Source: CAVXHV01 sp963761445 (GTDB lineage: Bacteria > Planctomycetota > Planctomycetia > Isosphaerales > Isosphaeraceae). From it: a DNA stretch of 64,000 nt. The notes beneath the pieces are model-generated. The model saw only the letters and a program-made list of their open reading frames with translations, had not been told where the DNA came from and did no database searches. The translations under genes and the position numbers were made by a program. The stretch covers positions 434,001-498,000 of the forward strand of contig CAVXHV010000005.1 of NCBI GenBank assembly GCA_963761445.1. Direction: 5' to 3'. Shown here piece by piece: positions 60,640 to 64,000 of the stretch. The first letter of the stretch is position 1, and every line of letters begins with the position of its first letter.

Positions 60640-61203
60640 TCAGACTGGGCTTGTCAGTTCCGATACTTTTCCGACGGCACCGATCAGATTCGACCATATT
60701 CCCTGAGATTTCAGGATAACCTCGACGATTTCGCGGATTGTGCCATGCCCTCCACGGGCTTGAGTGATCAAATGAGCTACGGACTTGACTTCAATGGCAG
60801 CGTCAACAGGACATGCCGCCAGGCCAACAGCCAGCAAGGCAGGTAGATCAGGAAGGTCGTCTCCGACATAGCAGACCTGCCGAGGTGAGAGCCTGAGCTC
60901 CGTGATGAGTGTACGAAGCGGAGTTTCCTTCTGTTCGTGGCCCAGGAAAACATGGGCGATCTTGAGGTCAGCAGCACGAAGATTGACTGCCGGTGCTTTT
61001 CGACCGGAGAGTATCGCCGATTGTTTGCCAGCTCTGTGCCACAGCGAGAAAGCCAAGCCGTCCCGAACATGGAAATGTTTGGTCTCGACCCCGTGGTTGT
61101 CCAGCACGATTCTGCCGTCCGTCATGACGCCATCAACGTCGGTAACCAAGAGCTCGATTGCCCGGCACCGCTCGGCCAGCTCGGCCGGCGAATTGAGAGC
61201 CAT
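60640..61203 (-). CDS. kdsC: 3-deoxy-D-manno-octulosonate 8-phosphate phosphatase (KdsC)
   Basis: 187 residues from ATG 61203, nine bases after GGGGAG. HAD-family phosphatase without a cap: TDVDGVMTDGRI gives the nucleophile Asp22 and the acid Asp24, then ILSGRKAPAV, and VCYVGDDLPDLPAL holds the metal-binding Asp pair. KdsC removes the 8-phosphate from Kdo-8-phosphate in the cytoplasm. It starts six bases after the kdsD stop, so the two are coupled. The C-terminal 25 residues (GIWSNLIGAVGKVSELTSPV) extend slightly past the usual end. Confidence 0.88.
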   Translation of the reverse strand: MALNSPAELAERCRAIELLVTDVDGVMTDGRIVLDNHGVETKHFHVRDGLAFSLWHRAGKQSAILSGRKAPAVNLRAADLKIAHVFLGHEQKETPLRTLITELRLSPRQVCYVGDDLPDLPALLAVGLAACPVDAAIEVKSVAHLITQARGGHGTIREIVEVILKSQGIWSNLIGAVGKVSELTSPV

Positions 61204-61209
61204 CCCTCA

Positions 61210-62232
61210 TTACTCCCCAAGGTCGCCCGGAACCAGACCGATCAAGTCCGTCACATCGATCAGGCCGACCAGGTGATGACCACGGTCAACCACAGGAAGC
61301 TCGCTGATCTTGTGAGACTTCATCAACTCGATTGCCTCGGCCAACGTGGCCCCAACATGAATTGCGTAGGGATCGGCTGTCATGACGGTGCCGATGGAAC
61401 GATCAAGATCGGCCTCGCGCCGTCTCTCGAAGAGCCGAGCGAGGTCGCTGTCGGTGAAGATTCCCTGCAACATGCTATCGTCGTTTGTGATCAGGATAGC
61501 ACCCGAGCGCCGACGTGGTCCAGCAAGCCGAATGAAGACAGACCGAACAGTTTCATCAAGATGCGCACGGCGAATTTGCGGCCCCGTGCGCATTGCATCC
61601 TCGACGCGGGTCAGCTTACGACCCAAGCTACCAGCAGGGTGATAGCGGGCAAAATCAGTGGCGGTGAAGTCGCGCATCTGGCTGACCAGCAGCGCAAGTG
61701 CGTCGCCAACGGCCATCAAAACAGTGGTACTGGCTGAAGGCGCCAAACCTAGCGGGCAAGCTTCTTCGATCGGGCCCAGCGTAATGCACAAATCGGCAGC
61801 CCGGCCGAGCGAGCTACCAATTCGCTCGGTGATCGCAATCAAGATCGCTCCTAGCCGGCGCAATGCGGGGATTAGCCGTATGACTTCGTCCGTCTCGCCA
61901 CTCTGAGAAAGGGCGATCACAATGTCATTCGAGCGGATTCGCCCCAGATCCCCGTGAACGGCCTCTGCGGGATGAAGCGGAAATGCTCGAGTGCCAGTAG
62001 ATGCAAGCGTGGCTGCCAACTTCTGGCCAACCAAGCCTGCCTTTCCCATGCCTGTAACAATCACACTGCCGGACGAGCGATAAATCAAATCAGCGGCCCG
62101 GGCAAGTGTATCATCAAGACGGTCACGAACGCGCTCAATAGCCTCAGCCTCAATCCGCAGTACTTCGCGCGCAAATGCCAACCCCTCGACCTCGATTTCC
62201 GAGGTCAATGATGCATCCGTTATCATCGCCAT
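61210..62232 (-). CDS. kdsD: Arabinose-5-phosphate isomerase (KdsD), SIS plus two CBS domains
   Basis: 340 residues from ATG 62232, which follows AGGGAGG; the frame is open to 62361 but that extension is not family-like. The SIS domain (about 45-175) shows VIVTGMGKAGLVGQKLAATLASTG, HPAEAVHGDLGRI and ALSQSGETDEVI. Two CBS domains follow (about 210-335). It converts ribulose 5-phosphate to arabinose 5-phosphate, the first step of Kdo synthesis, in the cytoplasm. With kdsC just downstream and an OstA/LptC-like gene after that, the order matches kdsD-kdsC-lptC of Proteobacteria. Confidence 0.9.
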   Translation of the reverse strand: MAMITDASLTSEIEVEGLAFAREVLRIEAEAIERVRDRLDDTLARAADLIYRSSGSVIVTGMGKAGLVGQKLAATLASTGTRAFPLHPAEAVHGDLGRIRSNDIVIALSQSGETDEVIRLIPALRRLGAILIAITERIGSSLGRAADLCITLGPIEEACPLGLAPSASTTVLMAVGDALALLVSQMRDFTATDFARYHPAGSLGRKLTRVEDAMRTGPQIRRAHLDETVRSVFIRLAGPRRRSGAILITNDDSMLQGIFTDSDLARLFERRREADLDRSIGTVMTADPYAIHVGATLAEAIELMKSHKISELPVVDRGHHLVGLIDVTDLIGLVPGDLGE

Positions 62233-62446
62233 CGTGGGCCTCCCTGCCCTTTCGGCGCCACCCTTGTAACCAGCGATGCCGGCTAGCGGAGGAACCATAG
62301 CCCAACCCTGTTTCCACGTCAACGCAGGCCAACTCGATTCACGAGTAGGCTTTTTCGACACTTTCCTTACTTAGATCGACCGACGAGATTGAGAAAGTTT
62401 GGAGACTCTGGAGAAACAATCGGGGGTATTTTCTGCGCCCATCTCA

Positions 62447-64000
62447 TCAAGCAGTGCCGTCGATAATTTCACAGTGCTTGGTTGTCAGAATGGATTGTTC
62501 CTTTTTGCGAAATGTAGGTGGATTGGGAGCCGTCGCACGGCGCGCACGACCAGCGACGATTTCGAACCGGTGGAGGACATGCCAGATCAGGAGGGCAGAA
62601 AGTGCAGAGTAAGCGAGTATGCTCAGCACGCTGAAGAAGATTTGCCAGAAGAGACTGTTATCCATGGATAGAACTGACCAGGAACTAGGCCAGTGTGTAT
62701 TGGAGAGATCCTCGAAGAAGTGAGAATCGAGGACCAGCTTGGAGGTCTCGTAAGGCGTGAACCCTGGCCAGAGTTGAGGAGCATATCCGAACTTCGAAAG
62801 CATATTCAGCATGCCTTGGCCGAGCACGTTGATGAGCAACAGGCAGGCTAGGGTCAGGAACTGGGCTCGCCACGTGGAACGGAGTTGAAGCGAGATCCAG
62901 AGCCCTAGCGCCGCGGCGCTCGAAGCATAGACTACCAATGCCAGAATCAGCAGAGGAATCGAGAGCAGGTTAATTGATCCCAGAGCGGCACCCAGGACGG
63001 CCAAGAAGATGATCACTCCAGCGAAGAGGTATCCTCTTCTCATGGCGCCGATCATCTTGGCGAACACGATTTCGCGGCCCGTCAGATCTGTTGCTGTCAA
63101 GCTTACCCAGGTGTCTTCTTCATGTTCCGATGTAAAGGCAGCAGCCGCAGCACCCGTCACTCCCAAGATGCCGATTATGTAGATCAGCGGCACAACCCCA
63201 CGAACGAACCACAGAAATGCGATGCGATGGCCCCACGCCAAGTACTGTCCTCTCGGGGCGCTGCTGCCATACTCCCATATTTCGTGGATTGCCAGGGAAG
63301 CAAGCCAGTGGGTGTTATAGGCAAGAAAACCTCCACCAATTAGCGTCAGTACCAATCCGACGAGTCGCGCAAACCCGCCGGGACGACCAGTGTAAAGCTC
63401 CTTCCAGAGCATAGGTCGTTCGCCCAACATGGGTCGGTGCCAAAGCCGACGACGTGAATGTCTGATCGGTGCAGGTAGAATCTGCTGAGTAAGTGGCCTT
63501 GCTGTATTCGCCGCCAGTTCGCGCTGAATACGCCTCTTCCTCCGGAAGAAACGAGTCCATTTCGCTCTGGATTCGCCTTCGGAACCCTGACGGCGAAAAA
63601 TCGGGCGCAATTGCAGTGCTGCGACAAGCGATAGGACAAACCCAAAGGCCGTTTGCAACCCTATCATCCAAACTATGGTCGCAACTTCCGATTTTGTGCC
63701 CATGCCCCGAGTCATGACAGTGGAAAAAAACAACTCACGGGCAACTTCGATAGGGCTACTGGCGCCAAGCCACTCGGAAAGCCAGTGAGCAGTCTCAGTA
63801 AACGCGGGCCAGACTGAGGTGGCTATGACGCTTCTCAAGACGAATGGAGAGAACAGCCAGAGGCACTCCAATCCAAAGGCGATAAAAAATGCCTCGCGGA
63901 CTCTCTTGGCGATTGTCGAAACCCAGATGGAAAGTGAAGCCAGGAACCAACCTGTGCTGAGGGTAGCTCCGACCGAAAGCAGAACTAGCCGCGGGTCAAT
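62447..64000 (-). CDS. ABC-2 type transporter permease, 5' end outside window
   Basis: The frame stays open through 64000, so the N-terminus is missing; at least 517 residues are present. About eight or nine membrane segments are visible, with the typical ABC-2 arrangement: a first set, a long basic cytoplasmic loop (FRRKRRIQRE to RPMLWKEL), then GGFARLVGLVLTLIGGGFLAY, FVRGVVPLIYIIGILGVTGAAAAA, EEDTWVSLTATDLTGREIVFAKM (coupling helix) and further segments. The C-terminal tail is short and hydrophilic. The ATPase partner should lie upstream, outside the window. Substrate unknown. In planctomycetes such permeases often export lipids or act in envelope biogenesis. Confidence 0.78.
   Translation of the reverse strand: MDPRLVLLSVGATLSTGWFLASLSIWVSTIAKRVREAFFIAFGLECLWLFSPFVLRSVIATSVWPAFTETAHWLSEWLGASSPIEVARELFFSTVMTRGMGTKSEVATIVWMIGLQTAFGFVLSLVAALQLRPIFRRQGSEGESRAKWTRFFRRKRRIQRELAANTARPLTQQILPAPIRHSRRRLWHRPMLGERPMLWKELYTGRPGGFARLVGLVLTLIGGGFLAYNTHWLASLAIHEIWEYGSSAPRGQYLAWGHRIAFLWFVRGVVPLIYIIGILGVTGAAAAAFTSEHEEDTWVSLTATDLTGREIVFAKMIGAMRRGYLFAGVIIFLAVLGAALGSINLLSIPLLILALVVYASSAAALGLWISLQLRSTWRAQFLTLACLLLINVLGQGMLNMLSKFGYAPQLWPGFTPYETSKLVLDSHFFEDLSNTHWPSSWSVLSMDNSLFWQIFFSVLSILAYSALSALLIWHVLHRFEIVAGRARRATAPNPPTFRKKEQSILTTKHCEIIDGTA

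Noticed and set aside
1..64000. Mobile elements, CRISPR arrays, rRNA and tRNA genes
   Set aside because: I found no transposase, integrase, long inverted repeat ends, regularly spaced repeats outside the protein-coding array, or cloverleaf-like intergenic stretch. Intergenic gaps are few and short, so a missed tRNA is unlikely but not excluded.

Overview
The window looks like a chromosomal segment of a planctomycete, most likely of the Isosphaeraceae type. GC content is high, around the upper 50s percent by eye. Evidence for the phylum: several secreted proteins start with the LExLExRxLLS-type N-terminal motif; there is a YXWGXW-repeat protein, a DUF1080 protein, a PVC-type dehydrogenase with a CxxCH haem motif, a PEP-CTERM protein, an ExeA-type ATPase beside a CpsD-like kinase, and a very large CARDB/Ig/RHS surface protein. 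I saw no rRNA, tRNA, CRISPR array, transposase, integrase or plasmid function.

Layout. 1-19107 is one open reading frame, cut by the left edge, for a surface protein of more than 6,350 residues: CARDB, Ig-like and propeller-like modules, an internal dockerin, two RHS-type entry modules, a long YD-repeat shell with an RHS core, then hydrophobic segments and a metalloprotease-like C-terminus. It is followed by an adhesin-like protein with a three-fold C-terminal repeat (19.4-22.3 kb) and a gingipain-type C25 protease (22.4-23.8 kb). 23.8-29.7 kb, minus strand, holds a YXWGXW protein, an ExeA-like ATPase, a CpsD/ParA-like protein, a small membrane protein and a secreted transglutaminase-elicitor-like protein. 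30.3-36.0 kb, plus strand, holds a Pro/Ala/Lys 10-residue repeat protein, a matrixin-like protein and a membrane-anchored surface protein. 36.1-38.8 kb, minus strand, holds a crcB-DUF190-DUF190 operon and an HtrA-type protease. 39.0-51.2 kb is mostly housekeeping and metabolism: DUF1080, glpX, an ABC-F ATPase, a PVC cytochrome/dehydrogenase, a glycosyltransferase, a UPF0173 hydrolase, a LarA-like protein and a LacD-type aldolase. 51.6-53.5 kb is an ECF sigma/anti-sigma/secreted-protein operon, divergent from a PEP-CTERM gene and a PLP ammonia-lyase/racemase. 55.8-62.2 kb holds a DinB-like protein, a 1,408-residue OstA/LptC-like protein, kdsC and kdsD: a Kdo/LPS-transport cluster in the same order as in Proteobacteria. 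The right edge cuts an ABC-2 type permease.

How the genes fit together. Most of the window concerns the cell surface: giant adhesins, secreted proteases that could process them, exopolysaccharide control, LPS precursor synthesis and transport, and an extracytoplasmic sigma factor.

A caution on the sequence: at least eleven, probably thirteen, single-base frameshifts interrupt genes whose protein sequence resumes at once in another frame (near 20401, 21587, 22262, 23873, 24715, 27135, 29627, 30531, 31220, 45204, 45724, 47332 and 55281). I annotate each affected locus as one gene. They look more like indel errors than gene decay, but this cannot be settled from the sequence alone.
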